From Gammaproteobacteria bacterium (GTDB lineage Bacteria; Pseudomonadota; Gammaproteobacteria; Steroidobacterales; Steroidobacteraceae): a stretch of 44,974 nt of DNA. Position numbers and translations under genes: made by a program. The stretch spans positions 1 to 44,974 of the forward strand of contig DAHXNE010000040.1 of the NCBI GenBank assembly GCA_027366635.1, given 5' to 3'. This document shows, in pieces, positions 15,106 through 23,002 of the stretch (position 1 is its first letter; each line of letters begins with the position of its first letter). Under the pieces are notes generated by a model. That model did no database searches and was not told where the DNA came from. It saw nothing but the letters and a program-made list of their open reading frames with translations.

Positions 15106-15981
15106 TCAAAACACCGTCAGAGCGTCGAACACCGGGCCGTCCACGCACACTCGCTTCATGGCGTCGCCTTCGGCGGTGCGCACCCGCACGGTGCAGCCGG
15201 CGCAGCCGCCGACTCCGCAGGCCATGAATTCCTCGAGCGAGACTTGGCAGGGTACGCCGTGGCGGCGGGCAAGCTGAGCTGTCGCCGCCAGCATGGGGGT
15301 CGGCCCGCAGGCGAACAGCTCTACCTCGGCCAGCGCTTGCGGCGCGAGAGTCCCGAGCCATTGCCCGGCGAGATCGGTGACGTAGCCGTCGAAGCAGCCT
15401 GGCAAGCCCGCGCGACTCGCCAGTCGGCTCGGGATGCCCCAATCCTCGAGCAGCGGCAGGCACGCGCTCGCCTGCGCGGGCAGCCCCGCCACCGGGATCG
15501 CAGCCGGGCGCGGATGGAACGGGAATGGGATTTCCGAGCCCATCAGCACCAGCGGGCGGTAGTGGGCCTCGGGCCGCTCATGAAGGCGTTCGGCGAGAAA
15601 GATCATGGGAGGGATCCCGACACCGCCGCCGATCAACACCACGCGAGGGCGCGAGGGGTGCAGCGTGAACGGCGTGCCGATCGGGCCGATGACACTTACG
15701 ACGTCGCCGCTGCTACGCGCGGCAAGCGCCCGCAGGCCCGGACCGACAATCTTGTACAGAAGGTCAATCCAGCCGGCGCGGGCATCGGCGCGCATGATCG
15801 ACAGCGGCCGGCGCATGGGAATGGCGGGATCGCAGGTCAGGTGCACGAAGCTGCCCGGCTGGGCACTCGCCGCGCAGGCCGGTGCCGCGAGCCGCAGCAC
15901 GAACTGTTGCGCCTCGAATGGCGTGTGGCTCAGGACCCGGGCGTCTTCCAGATGCAATGTGCCGCGCGTGCTCGGCGTCAT
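15106..15981 (-). CDS. dihydroorotate dehydrogenase electron-transfer-like subunit (PyrK family)
   Basis: This 291-residue ferredoxin-reductase-type protein should carry FAD and one [2Fe-2S] cluster and pass electrons to or from NAD. A beta-barrel FAD domain with RRPLSIMRADARAG is followed by the NAD domain with LIGGGVGIPPMIFLAERLH. The C-terminal cluster is bound by Cys in EFMACGVGGCAGCTVRV plus a later VCVDGPVF, the PyrK pattern. It overlaps pyrB by four bases (ATGA), tying it to pyrimidine synthesis. No class 1B pyrD partner is in the window, so the true partner is unknown. Confidence 0.85.
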   Translation of the reverse strand: MTPSTRGTLHLEDARVLSHTPFEAQQFVLRLAAPACAASAQPGSFVHLTCDPAIPMRRPLSIMRADARAGWIDLLYKIVGPGLRALAARSSGDVVSVIGPIGTPFTLHPSRPRVVLIGGGVGIPPMIFLAERLHERPEAHYRPLVLMGSEIPFPFHPRPAAIPVAGLPAQASACLPLLEDWGIPSRLASRAGLPGCFDGYVTDLAGQWLGTLAPQALAEVELFACGPTPMLAATAQLARRHGVPCQVSLEEFMACGVGGCAGCTVRVRTAEGDAMKRVCVDGPVFDALTVF

Positions 15982-16934
15982 CCGGCGCTCCTCCAGGCGA
16001 GTACCTCGCTCAGTACGGCCATGCGTACGGCGACGCCGTTGCGCACCTGGTCGCGGATGACCGATTGGGGCCCGTCGGCCACTTCCGATGCGATCTCGAT
16101 GCCGCGATTCATGGGCTGCGGGTGCATGACGATCGCATCCGGGCGGGCCAGCGCAAGTCGCTCGGGCGTCAGTCCATAGCTGGCGTAGTAATGATCCGCA
16201 TCCGGGAGGTCCGGCTGCGCCATGCGCTCGGTCTGAATGCGCAGCATCATCACCACGTCAACATCCTCCAGGCCGCTCTCGAGAGTGGTATGGCGCACGC
16301 AGCCGGTGAATTCCTCGGGCTCGGGCATCAGCGGCGGGGGCGCCACGATGCGCAGGTCCCTCACTCCGAGGGCGCTCAAGACGTGGAAGGCCGAGCGCGC
16401 CACCCGCGAATGGCGGATGTCGCCGACGACGGCGATGCTCAGTTTCTCCAGGGTCGGCTTGTGTTGACGTATGGTCAGCGCATCGAGCAAACCCTGAGTC
16501 GGGTGCGCGACGTGCGCCTCTCCAGCCGACAACACACTCACATGGGGGGCGACGTGCGCCGCGACCGCGCCTGGCACGCCCGGCTCGGCATCGCGGATCA
16601 CCAGCGCATCGATGTGCAGCGACTGCAGAGTGAACACGGTATCGAGCATGCTCTCGCCTTTGACGCGCGAGGACAGCTGGACTTCCAGATTCACCACGTC
16701 CGCGCCAAGGCGTTTCGCGGCAAGCTCGAACGAGACGCGGGTGCGAGTCGAGGGCTCGGTGAACAGGTTGGCGACAGTGCAGCCAGCGAGGGCGTGGTTG
16801 GCCGGTGCGCGCGCGCCGAGCGGACGTACCAGGCTCTGGGCGTGATCGAGCAGCCGCTCGATCAACGGCCGCGGCAGATTCTCGAGCGTGATGAGGTGGC
16901 GCAGCGTGCCGTCGGCGCGCTGTTGCTCGTTCAT
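15978..16934 (-). CDS. pyrB: aspartate carbamoyltransferase catalytic subunit
   Basis: This enzyme condenses carbamoyl phosphate with aspartate in pyrimidine synthesis. The 318 residues include the carbamoyl-phosphate site PSTRTRVSFELAAKRLGA and HPTQGLLDALTI, and the C-terminal aspartate region with MHPQPMNRGIEI. The start at 16934 is fixed by GGAGG four bases before the ATG, and the frame open to 16967 is not used. It lacks the long N-terminal extension of Pseudomonas PyrB, and no pyrC-like gene follows. Instead a PyrK-like gene overlaps its stop. Confidence 0.96.
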   Translation of the reverse strand: MNEQQRADGTLRHLITLENLPRPLIERLLDHAQSLVRPLGARAPANHALAGCTVANLFTEPSTRTRVSFELAAKRLGADVVNLEVQLSSRVKGESMLDTVFTLQSLHIDALVIRDAEPGVPGAVAAHVAPHVSVLSAGEAHVAHPTQGLLDALTIRQHKPTLEKLSIAVVGDIRHSRVARSAFHVLSALGVRDLRIVAPPPLMPEPEEFTGCVRHTTLESGLEDVDVVMMLRIQTERMAQPDLPDADHYYASYGLTPERLALARPDAIVMHPQPMNRGIEIASEVADGPQSVIRDQVRNGVAVRMAVLSEVLAWRSAG

Positions 16935-17004
16935 GCGGCCTCCGGCGTGCCGGTGTACGTTGGGCACATCGGGTGTGCGCCCCGACCGGACGGGATGGTG
17001 GTGA

Positions 17005-17454
17005 TCATTTCAGTTCTTCTCCAGGCTCTCCAGACAGCCAGCGCTCCAGGATCACCGCGGCGGCGGCACTGTCGAGGTGCTCGCGGCGCACGCGCCGCCG
17101 CTCGCCCCGCGCGCGCTGCCCTTTGAGCGCCGCACTCGCCTCGAGGGAGGAGAAGCGCTCGTCGATCAGGTTGACGGGCAGCGCGAAACGGCGGTGCAGC
17201 TCGTTCGCGAAACCCCGCGCGCTCGGCATCAATGCGCCCGCGGTGCCGTCGGTATTATAGGGGGCGCCGACTACCAGCCGGCCGGGACTGAACGCGCGCA
17301 CCTCTCGTCCAATCGACTCCCAGTCCGGCTCGCCTGCACGCGCGACCGCCGCCGGGCGCGGGGCGGCCGACCTTGTCAGCGTGTCTCCAATGGCAATGCC
17401 GATGCGTCGGAGGCCGAAGTCGAAGGCGAGGATGCGCTGGACAGGCTCAGGCAT
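17005..17454 (-). CDS. ruvX: RuvX/YqgF RNase H-like nuclease
   Basis: This 149-residue RNase H-fold protein acts as a putative Holliday-junction resolvase and is implicated in 16S rRNA 5' maturation. It shows the first acidic motif ILAFDFGLRRIGIAIGD, VVGAPYNTDGTAG, the DERFSSLEA motif and the final HLDSAAAAVILERWL with its Asp. Its start overlaps the end of yqgE by eight bases, the usual yqgE-ruvX pairing. Confidence 0.95.
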   Translation of the reverse strand: MPEPVQRILAFDFGLRRIGIAIGDTLTRSAAPRPAAVARAGEPDWESIGREVRAFSPGRLVVGAPYNTDGTAGALMPSARGFANELHRRFALPVNLIDERFSSLEASAALKGQRARGERRRVRREHLDSAAAAVILERWLSGEPGEELK

Positions 17455-18109
17455 GCCCGGCGGTGAGGCTCAGCTGGCCGACCTCGACCCCGAGCAGCTG
17501 CCATGCGCCGTTCCAGCGCTCGCTGAACGGTAGATCGAAAACCACCCGTGGATGGACGGGCACCGACGTCCATGCGTTATCAAGGATTTCTCGTTCGAGC
17601 TGGCCGGCTTCCCAGCCGGCGTAGCCCAAGGCGATGAACGCGTCCGCCGGTCCTTCGCCGCGGGCCATGGCTGCCAGCACGTCGCGCGAAGTCGTCACCT
17701 GGATGGTGTCCGATACCTTATGGGTATGGTCCCACTGTCCGCCGGGACGGTGCAGCACGAAACCCCGGTCGGTGTGCACCGGTCCGCCGCGCAGCACGGG
17801 TTGCCCGGCAATGATTTCGCTCGAGGGATTGATCTGCATTTGCGAGAGCACGTCCGAGAGACGCATCGGCAATGGCTTATTGAGGACGATGCCGAGGGCG
17901 CCGCGATCGGTGTGCTCGCAGATCAAAGCCACCGACTGCATGAAGTTCGGATCGCTCAGCGAGGGCATCGCAATCAGCAGGTGATTGGTAAGGCTGGCGA
18001 AGTCGGATGCGCTAGGACCGCGCTCGCGTGCCGGACCTCGCTCCGTCTCTGCCGGAGACTCGACCGCAGCCTCGGCGATATTGCCCGGCTTATCACTGTG
18101 TTCGCCCAT
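17447..18109 (-). CDS. yqgE: YqgE/AlgH family protein
   Basis: This 220-residue protein belongs to the UPF0301 family, with LIAMPSLSDPNFMQSVALIC and GALGIVLNKPL near the start, and RGGPVHTDRGFVLH and FIALGYAGWEAGQLE further on. The first 35 residues are an extra hydrophilic, low-complexity segment compared with typical members (about 185). I start at the ATG at 18109, because the longer frame runs into tonB. In Pseudomonas the homologue (AlgH) was linked to alginate control. The biochemical role is unknown. Confidence 0.93.
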   Translation of the reverse strand: MGEHSDKPGNIAEAAVESPAETERGPARERGPSASDFASLTNHLLIAMPSLSDPNFMQSVALICEHTDRGALGIVLNKPLPMRLSDVLSQMQINPSSEIIAGQPVLRGGPVHTDRGFVLHRPGGQWDHTHKVSDTIQVTTSRDVLAAMARGEGPADAFIALGYAGWEAGQLEREILDNAWTSVPVHPRVVFDLPFSERWNGAWQLLGVEVGQLSLTAGHA

Positions 18110-18141
18110 GGGCCCCAGTATGGGGATCGACGCGGCGCGCC

Positions 18142-19014
18142 TCAAGGCGCGCTGACCGATCCGCGGACCCGTCCGCCCTGGAATTGCCATTCGTACGTGA
18201 ATCGCAGCACGCGATAGCGGCGTGCCAGCTTCGGTGGGAAGGGATCGAAGGGGCTCGCCATCCGCAGAATCTCCAGCGCGGCCTGGTCGAGCGCCGGGTC
18301 GCCGCTGGAGCGGCGGATCCGGGCGTCCACCAGGCGTCCATCGGACGCGATCGCGACTTCGATGATCGGAGCGGTGTGCGGACCCGCCTCGCGGGCAGCG
18401 GCCGGGAAATTCAAGGTACCGATCCGCTCGACCTTGTGCCGCCAAGCCACCAGGTAGGGGGCCACGAGTGATGAGCGGGTATCCGGACTGACCCACAACT
18501 GTCGCTTGGGGCCCTGCAGGCGGGCGGGGCGGCTGGGACGCGCGCCCAGGGCGCCGCCTCCGCCCGGCGCAAGGACTCCGGCAAGCGTTCCCGGCGAGCT
18601 ACTGAGACGGTAGGTGACCCGAGTGCTCCAGCCGGTGGTGGTGAGAACCTGCTCCGCGCCGCCCTGCGCCGGCCGGCCCGGCGGTGCCGTGGCATCGTGC
18701 GTGCTCCGGTTTGCCGGCAGCGCAGCGGGCCGCACCGTCGGCACGCTCGGCCGCATGGTGCGGCGTGTATTGCCCGCGCCCAACTGCGTACGCTGCGCAA
18801 GGTAGGTGGCCGTGGCATTGCGCTTGGCTGGCGGTAGACGGTCCGATACCAAGAGCACGCGCAAGCCGGGTGCGCCACGCCCGCCGGACAGCGGCGTGTT
18901 GAAAGTAATACCTAGAATCAGCAGTCCATGCAGCAGCGCCGCCACGAACAACATCGCCAGCAGGCGGTCACGCGAGGCCCGGCCAGCCCGGATCGATGCG
19001 GACTCCGCGGCCAT
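18142..19014 (-). CDS. TonB-family energy transducer
   Basis: This 290-residue inner-membrane-anchored protein has one N-terminal membrane helix (about 18-38, AMLFVAALLHGLLILGITF), a Pro/Ala/Gly-rich periplasmic spacer (about 45-190) and a C-terminal TonB domain (about 195-285) with APIIEVAIASDGRLVDARIR and ALEILRMASPFDPFP. The position next to gshB and the pil-chp genes matches Pseudomonas tonB3, which is needed for twitching motility. No exbB or exbD is nearby. Assignment as a TonB3 equivalent rests on synteny. Confidence 0.88.
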   Translation of the reverse strand: MAAESASIRAGRASRDRLLAMLFVAALLHGLLILGITFNTPLSGGRGAPGLRVLLVSDRLPPAKRNATATYLAQRTQLGAGNTRRTMRPSVPTVRPAALPANRSTHDATAPPGRPAQGGAEQVLTTTGWSTRVTYRLSSSPGTLAGVLAPGGGGALGARPSRPARLQGPKRQLWVSPDTRSSLVAPYLVAWRHKVERIGTLNFPAAAREAGPHTAPIIEVAIASDGRLVDARIRRSSGDPALDQAALEILRMASPFDPFPPKLARRYRVLRFTYEWQFQGGRVRGSVSAP

Positions 19015-19024
19015 CGGCTGCCGT

Positions 19025-19999
19025 TCAGGCCAACGGCGCCGAAGCGCCGACGAGCCGTCGCTCGATGGCCTGCATCAGGCGCTCGCCTATGCCGATGGGG
19101 TGCCGCTTCTCGATCTCGCGGATGCCCGTGGGGCTGGTCACGTTGATCTCTGTGACATGACCGCCAATCACGTCGAGCCCGACGAACAGCATTCCCTGAG
19201 CTGCGAGCGCCGGTCCGATCTGCCCGGCGAGCCAGCGCTCCCGCTCGCTCAACGGGCGGACCTGCGCTCGCGCACCCGCGGCGAGATTGCCGCGGTTGTC
19301 GTGCGGCAAGGGAATGCGCGCGAGCGCATAAGGCAGTGGCTCGCCGTCGATCAGCAACACTCGCGCGTCGCCGTCGGTGGCAATTTCGGGAAGGTAGCGC
19401 TGCACGATCGCGAAGCGCCGCCCATAGTCAGTGAGCGTCTCGAACACCACCCCCATGTTCTTGTCCTGCTGCTCGAGCACGAAGATCGACCGCCCCCCCA
19501 TGCCGTCCAGCGGCTTGCAGACGATCTTGCCGTGCTCGCGCAGGAATGCGGCCATATCGGCCATGTCGCGCGTGATCAGGGTTGGCGCGCAGCACTCTGG
19601 GAACCAGGCGGTGTAGACCTTTTCGTTCATGTCCCGCAGCCCACGTGGGCGATTGACCACCCGGGCGCCCGCGAGCTCTGCCCGCTCCAGGATGTACGTC
19701 GTATAGATGTACTCGGTGTCGAACGGGGGATCTTTGCGCATCAGGATGCAATCGAGCTGTCCCAAAGGGGTTGCGGTCGGTTCGTCGAGCTCGAACCAGG
19801 CGGCCGGATCGGCCTTGACCCGCAGCGGCCGGGTCCGGCCCCAGGCGACTCCGTCCCGCAGCCACAAATCCTGCTGTTCGAGATAAACGAGCGACCAGCC
19901 GCGTGCTTGGGCGGCAAGCAGCATGGCCAGCGTCGAGTCCTTGGCGTAGTGAATGGCGTGGATTGGGTCCATGATCACGCCCAGACGAACGGTCGACAT
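19025..19999 (-). CDS. gshB: glutathione synthetase
   Basis: This ATP-grasp enzyme joins gamma-glutamylcysteine and glycine. The 324 residues match the family (315-320). The start LGVIMDPIHAIHYAKDSTLA is diagnostic. The ATP-grasp core shows KIVCKPLDGMGGRSIFVL and the C-terminal site FVGLDVIGGHVTEINVTSP. The ATG at 19999 gives the canonical N-terminus, so the longer frame to 20083 is not needed. It is the first of six minus-strand genes with gaps of at most about 70 bases, probably one operon, divergent from pilG. Confidence 0.97.
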   Translation of the reverse strand: MSTVRLGVIMDPIHAIHYAKDSTLAMLLAAQARGWSLVYLEQQDLWLRDGVAWGRTRPLRVKADPAAWFELDEPTATPLGQLDCILMRKDPPFDTEYIYTTYILERAELAGARVVNRPRGLRDMNEKVYTAWFPECCAPTLITRDMADMAAFLREHGKIVCKPLDGMGGRSIFVLEQQDKNMGVVFETLTDYGRRFAIVQRYLPEIATDGDARVLLIDGEPLPYALARIPLPHDNRGNLAAGARAQVRPLSERERWLAGQIGPALAAQGMLFVGLDVIGGHVTEINVTSPTGIREIEKRHPIGIGERLMQAIERRLVGASAPLA

Positions 20000-20096
20000 G
20001 GGAGGATGATGCCAGGAGCGCTCGCGCCTGTCTGGGGCGGTTCGCTTGCGATCGACATGTGAAAACCGTGACGTAGACGGCATGGCGAGGGTTCTT

Positions 20097-20198
20097 CCGA
20101 TATGTTAAAAGAAAATCTGCTTGAGTTCTCGGGGTCTGTGACCCCGATGGCGCCGGCTCGGGCATTGCGTGTACGCTCGGGTCTCCGGGGCGGAGACC
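20097..20198 (+). promoter_or_regulatory. pilG leader: AT-rich core and two hairpins
   Basis: In the gap between divergent gshB and pilG an AT-rich segment (about 20097-20116, including TATGTT) is the likeliest promoter site. No good -35 is seen. It is followed by two strong hairpins, 20130-20136 with 20140-20146 (7 bp) and 20180-20186 with 20192-20198 (7 bp). They would lie in the 5' leader of the chemosensory operon and could modulate it. Confidence 0.35.
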
Positions 20199-20247
20199 GT
20201 CATCGTGGCGGTCGTCCGAGCCTCCGTCGACTGCAATGAGGAGTTGC

Positions 20248-20646
20248 GTGGCCGTGAACGCCAGCAACACGAAGCTCCAGGGCCTGAAGGTCCTGGTGAT
20301 CGATGACAGCAAAACGATACGCCGTACGGCCGAGACGCTTCTTGCCAAAGAGGGTTGCGAGGTGTTTACGGCCATCGACGGCTTCGATGCACTGTCGAAG
20401 ATCGCCGATCATCAGCCGGACATCGTCTTCGTCGACATCATGATGCCGCGGCTCGACGGCTATCAGACCTGTTCGCTGATCAAGCACAACAAAGTGTTCC
20501 GCTCCATTCCCGTCATCATGCTGTCGTCCAAGGACGGCCTGTTCGACCGCGCACGGGGCCGGATCGTCGGATCCGAGCACTACCTGACCAAGCCTTTCAC
20601 CAAGGATGAACTCCTCAGCGCGATTGAAACGCATATCGGGAGATGA
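20248..20646 (+). CDS. pilG: twitching-motility response regulator PilG
   Basis: This single-domain CheY-like receiver of about 132 residues acts in the Pil-Chp system and promotes pilus extension in Pseudomonas. LKVLVIDDSKTIRRTAETLL, phospho-acceptor region VFVDIMMPRLDGYQT, VIMLSSKDGLFD and the Lys in YLTKPFTKDELL are all in place. GAGGAG (20238-20243) precedes a GTG at 20248 and a second at 20254. The ATG at 20236 overlaps this SD, so I prefer the GTG. It is the first gene of the operon. Confidence 0.95.
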   Translation: MAVNASNTKLQGLKVLVIDDSKTIRRTAETLLAKEGCEVFTAIDGFDALSKIADHQPDIVFVDIMMPRLDGYQTCSLIKHNKVFRSIPVIMLSSKDGLFDRARGRIVGSEHYLTKPFTKDELLSAIETHIGR

Positions 20647-20651
20647 TGATC

Positions 20652-21017
20652 ATGGCGCTGATCCTCATCGTCGATGATTCGCCCACGGAGGTGCATGTGA
20701 TGCAGACGGCGCTCCAGAAGCACGGCTACCGCACCGCCGCCGCCGCCGACGGGGCCGAAGGCGTAAGGCTGGCGCGCGAGATGAGCCCCGACCTGATCTT
20801 CATGGACATCGTCATGCCGGGCATGAACGGCTACCAGGCGACACGGGCGCTGGTGAATGATCCTCGCACCCGCCAGATTCCGATCATCATGGTGACCTCC
20901 AAGGGGCAGGAGACCGATCGGATCTGGGGCCTGCGCCAGGGCGCGGTCGACTACATGGTCAAGCCAGTATCTCCGGACCAACTGGTCGCCAAAGCGCGCT
21001 CGACGCTGGCGAGCTGA
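20652..21017 (+). CDS. pilH: twitching-motility response regulator PilH
   Basis: This is the second CheY-like receiver, 121 residues. The start LILIVDDSPTEVHVMQTAL is the PilH signature. The acceptor Asp lies in LIFMDIVMPGMNGYQATR and the conserved Lys in DYMVKPVSPDQL. GGGAG lies nine bases before the ATG at 20652. Two ATGs at 20643 and 20646 are too close to the SD. In Pseudomonas PilH opposes PilG and may act as a phosphate sink. It starts five bases after the pilG stop. Confidence 0.95.
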   Translation: MALILIVDDSPTEVHVMQTALQKHGYRTAAAADGAEGVRLAREMSPDLIFMDIVMPGMNGYQATRALVNDPRTRQIPIIMVTSKGQETDRIWGLRQGAVDYMVKPVSPDQLVAKARSTLAS

Positions 21018-21079
21018 GCCCGTCCCGATGAGCACCCAGGTCTCGCGATTGACCGGCAACCCCCAGGCGCACTCGCGGC

Positions 21080-21643
21080 ATGACTGATACGCAGCCACTC
21101 ACTGCGCTTCGCGACCGGCCCTTCGAGCTGCTCTGCGAGCTCGAGCGCCGGGCCCGGTCGGTCTCCGCGCAATCGAGTCAGGAAGGCGTGCCGCAGCGCG
21201 AGTGGGTGGGCGTCGCCTTGCGCATGGCAGGCGATCTGTATCTGGTGGCGCGCGAGGAGACGCGCGAGGTTTTGGGCGTGCCGGCCGGCATGACCCGGGT
21301 CCCCGGCGCCAAACCCTGGGTCAAGGGGCTCGCCAACGTACGCGGACAGCTTCTGCCGATCATCGATCTGCGCCAGTTCCTGGGCAGTGGCGCCACACCG
21401 ATGGGCCGCACGACGCGAGTGGTGGCGGTGAACCATCGGGAGATCCCCGCCGGGCTGCTCGTCGACGAGGTGCTCGGCTTCCGCCGGTTCGCCGAGAGCG
21501 AGTTCTGCGCCGAGGCGCCTCCGACCATGGCCCGCTGTGAGCATTACCTGGCCGGATCGTTCCGGCGCTCGGGCGAGCAATGGCCGGTGCTCAGCCTGCG
21601 CTCGCTGCTGGAAAGTGCGGCATTCGCGGAGGCGGCGGCATGA
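21080..21643 (+). CDS. pilI: chemosensory adaptor PilI (CheW domain)
   Basis: This 187-residue CheW-like coupling protein links the receptor PilJ to the histidine kinase. The CheW fold is visible from about residue 50: WVGVALRMAGDLYLVAREET, WVKGLANVRGQLLPIIDLRQFL and LLVDEVLGFRRFAESEF. Its stop overlaps the pilJ start (ATGA), so translation is coupled. Confidence 0.93.
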   Translation: MTDTQPLTALRDRPFELLCELERRARSVSAQSSQEGVPQREWVGVALRMAGDLYLVAREETREVLGVPAGMTRVPGAKPWVKGLANVRGQLLPIIDLRQFLGSGATPMGRTTRVVAVNHREIPAGLLVDEVLGFRRFAESEFCAEAPPTMARCEHYLAGSFRRSGEQWPVLSLRSLLESAAFAEAAA

Positions 21644-22980
21644 ACGCTCGCACGGCGCCCGCTGGACCGTCGCGCGCGCTCACCGGGCTGTTGGCCGGCA
21701 GCGCGGTATTGATCCTGCTGGCCGCGGCGGCCGCCTATTTCGCTGCCGCGGGCTCCGTTTCGGCGCTGGCGCGCTTCGGGCCACTGGCTTTGGCCGTGGC
21801 GGCGGCGGCGGTGCTGGCGGCGGCCATCGTGCTGGCCGGCCGCATCGACCAGAAGGTTCAGGACCAGCGCTTCGCCGCCGAGACCCAGCGCAAGGAGAAC
21901 GACCGCAATCAACAGGCCATCCTGCGGCTGCTGGATGAGCTCTCGAGCCTCGCCGACGGCGATCTCACCGTCCAGGCGACGGTCACCGAGGAGATCACCG
22001 GCGCGATCGCCGACTCGATCAATTACGCGGTCGATGCGCTGCGCGGCCTGGTCACCACCATCAACCACTCGGCGATCCAGCTCGACAGCGCCGCTCGCCA
22101 GACCCAGGCGCTCTCGCAACATCTCGCCAAGGCGAGCAGCGCCCAGTCGAAGCAGATCGCCTCGGCGACCGAGTCGGCGTCCGGAATGGCGAACTCGGTG
22201 GCCGAAGTCTCGGGCAATGCGGAACGGGCTGCCGACGTGGCGCGCCATTCGGTGGAGATCGCCCACAAGGGAGGCGATGCGGTGCGGCGGACCATCGATG
22301 GAATGAACACGATCCGCGAGACGATCCAGGAGACCTCCAAGCGCATCAAACGCCTCGGGGAGAGCTCGCAGGAGATCGGCAACATCGTCGAGCTGATCAA
22401 CGATATCGCCGAGCAGACCAACATACTGGCGTTGAATGCCTCGATTCAGGCCTCCATGGCCGGGGAGGCGGGTCGCGGCTTCGCGGTGGTCGCCGATGAG
22501 GTGCAGCGACTCGCCGAGCGTGCCGCCAATGCCACCAAGCAGATCGAGGTCCTGGTCCGAACCATTCAGACGGACACCAACGAAGCGGTGGTGTCGATGG
22601 AGCGCAGCACCACTGACGTGGTCGGCGGCGCTCTGCTGGCGGAAAATGCCGGCGCGGCCCTCGATGAGATCGAGCAGGTGTCGAATCAGATCGCCAGCCT
22701 GGTGCAAAACATCTCCGGCAGCGCGCGCGCCCAGGCGAGCGGCGCCCAGAACATCGCGCGCAACATGCAGGTCCTGAGGGAGATCAGCGTGCAGACTGCG
22801 GAATCGACCAATGCCACTTCGGCCGCGATCGCACAGCTGGCCGAGCTGTCGGCGGGCTTGCGCCGGGCGGCGGCCGGGTTCCGCTTGCCCGGTGGCCCGT
22901 CCCCGGGCGCCACCGGCGCATACCAGCGCCCGCAGTCCGGCGCGACGGCCGCGCCCGTCACCGCCGCCGGTGGCAGTTGA
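21640..22980 (+). CDS. pilJ: PilJ-type chemoreceptor lacking a periplasmic domain
   Basis: This methyl-accepting-type receptor of the Pil-Chp pathway has only 446 residues, against about 680 for Pseudomonas PilJ. Two membrane helices (about 14-37 and 46-67) are joined by about eight residues, so the usual large periplasmic ligand domain is missing. The cytoplasmic part is complete: a HAMP-like segment, a long coiled coil and the signalling hairpin (about 254-300) with IAEQTNILALNASIQAS and GRGFAVVADEVQRLAERA. The start at 21640 overlaps the pilI stop. No frame break is seen, and upstream and downstream genes are tightly packed. This is therefore a native short form rather than a damaged gene. 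Confidence 0.9.
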   Translation: MNARTAPAGPSRALTGLLAGSAVLILLAAAAAYFAAAGSVSALARFGPLALAVAAAAVLAAAIVLAGRIDQKVQDQRFAAETQRKENDRNQQAILRLLDELSSLADGDLTVQATVTEEITGAIADSINYAVDALRGLVTTINHSAIQLDSAARQTQALSQHLAKASSAQSKQIASATESASGMANSVAEVSGNAERAADVARHSVEIAHKGGDAVRRTIDGMNTIRETIQETSKRIKRLGESSQEIGNIVELINDIAEQTNILALNASIQASMAGEAGRGFAVVADEVQRLAERAANATKQIEVLVRTIQTDTNEAVVSMERSTTDVVGGALLAENAGAALDEIEQVSNQIASLVQNISGSARAQASGAQNIARNMQVLREISVQTAESTNATSAAIAQLAELSAGLRRAAAGFRLPGGPSPGATGAYQRPQSGATAAPVTAAGGS

Positions 22981-23002
22981 GTCCGTCGCGCGGAGCCCGT
23001 TG

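Noticed and set aside
13637-15463. 608-codon minus-strand ORF spanning the third ATPase gene and the repeat
   Set aside because: It runs antisense through intact Walker motifs and through the 98-bp repeats. The repeated peptide it encodes reflects the DNA duplication only.
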